Of a stretch of DNA of 14,537 nucleotides, positions 14,094 through 14,537 are shown in pieces. The DNA is from Planctomycetota bacterium. Lineage in GTDB: Bacteria > Planctomycetota > UBA8108 > UBA1146. A program made the translations under genes and the position numbers. The notes beneath the pieces are model-generated. The model searched no databases and had not been told where the DNA came from. It worked only from the letters and a program-made list of their open reading frames with translations. The DNA lies in the NCBI GenBank assembly GCA_002691835.1, contig NZJA01000006.1:1-14537 (forward strand). Direction: 5' to 3'. The number at the start of each line of letters is the position of its first letter. Position 1 is the first letter of the stretch.

Positions 14094-14537
14094 AGGACCT
14101 TCCGAGCTCTCAGTGGGTGTGATCACTGTGGGTGATGAGATTCTTGAGGGGCGAATCCTCGATTCGCATTCCCGGTTTATTTCAGAGGAACTGCTGAGGT
14201 GGGGTGGTCAGGTCCGATGGCATCTCAGTCTTGGAGATTCACCGGGTGAGCTTCAAAAAGCGCTTTCTCTCTGGCAGGGAGAAGTGGATTGGATTGTGAT
14301 CACTGGAGGTCTTGGACCGACGGAGGATGACCGTACGCGACAGGAAGTGGCTGAGTTCATCGGTGTCGAGTTGGTCGAGGATTTCGATTCATGGACTGAG
14401 ATCCGTCAACGCTTGCGCAGTCGTGGATTCGAGCCGACTGATAACAATCGTAAGCAGGCATTCTTCCCCAGAGGCTCTGAGGTCCTCTCGAACCCTAAGG
14501 GGAGTGCGCCGGGGTTTTCGGTCGCTCTGCATTCTAA
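14080..14537 (+). CDS. cinA: CinA-family protein, N-terminal molybdopterin-binding-like (COG1058) domain, truncated by window end
   Basis: The visible 152 residues match the N-terminal domain of CinA. After a short N-terminus, SVGVITVGDEILEGRILDSH corresponds to the family's VGTELLLGQIVNTN-type strand-helix. VDWIVITGGLGPTEDDRTRQ (69-88) is the hallmark GGLGPT-x-DD-x-T motif, and NPKGSAPGFSV (138-148) the usual N-x-x-G-x-APG. Members act in pyridine-nucleotide salvage or ADP-ribose pyrophosphatase reactions, and the name comes from competence induction. Whether the C-terminal NMN deamidase domain is present cannot be seen. The ATG at 14080 overlaps the tatC end by 14 bases. An in-frame ATG at 14071 is equally possible, with neither preceded by a good ribosome site. 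It is presumably cotranscribed and translationally coupled with tatC. Confidence 0.9.
   Translation, partial: MNHPEGPSELSVGVITVGDEILEGRILDSHSRFISEELLRWGGQVRWHLSLGDSPGELQKALSLWQGEVDWIVITGGLGPTEDDRTRQEVAEFIGVELVEDFDSWTEIRQRLRSRGFEPTDNNRKQAFFPRGSEVLSNPKGSAPGFSVALHS

Overview
This window is chromosomal housekeeping DNA of roughly 52-53% G+C (estimated by eye). It most resembles a Planctomycetota or related PVC-type bacterium. That placement rests on the grouping polA-coaE-rho, a Rho with a long Lys/Thr/Arg-rich N-terminal tail, enlarged acidic pseudopilins and a TatC with a very large extracytoplasmic insertion. It is inferred from gene order and architecture and was not tested by a search. I see no mobile element, CRISPR array, tRNA or rRNA.

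Layout. (1) 1-1436, plus strand: the last codons of accB (biotin carrier protein) and a complete accC (biotin carboxylase), i.e. the end of an acetyl-CoA carboxylase operon. (2) 1658-5753, plus strand: five tightly packed genes for type II secretion-like pseudopilins. Two are GspG-like and are followed by GspH-, GspI- and GspJ-like proteins. Each has a short basic leader, Gly|Phe cleavage site and Glu at +5. No gspK, ATPase or secretin gene lies here. (3) 5786-10743, minus strand: polA (full three-domain DNA polymerase I), coaE and rho, read in that order and converging on the pseudopilin operon. (4) 10744-11229: a 486-base divergent intergenic region with back-to-back candidate sigma70-type promoters and hairpins in the polA leader. 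(5) 11230-12441, plus strand: an unnamed membrane-anchored coiled-coil protein with a beta-barrel-like module and a C-terminal BRCT-like domain, closed by a very strong intrinsic terminator. (6) 12684-14537, plus strand: tatC with an insertion of about 210 residues between TM1 and TM2, overlapping a truncated cinA.

How it fits together. The two envelope blocks (pseudopilus subunits and the Tat translocase) flank a DNA replication/repair, CoA synthesis and transcription-termination operon. The most unusual item is the membrane-tethered coiled-coil/BRCT protein divergent from polA. The TatC insertion and the doubled, enlarged acidic pseudopilin set come next. Five start codons were set by ribosome-binding-site or domain evidence rather than by the longest frame: TTG for tatC and polA, internal ATG for coaE and for the second and fifth pseudopilins.
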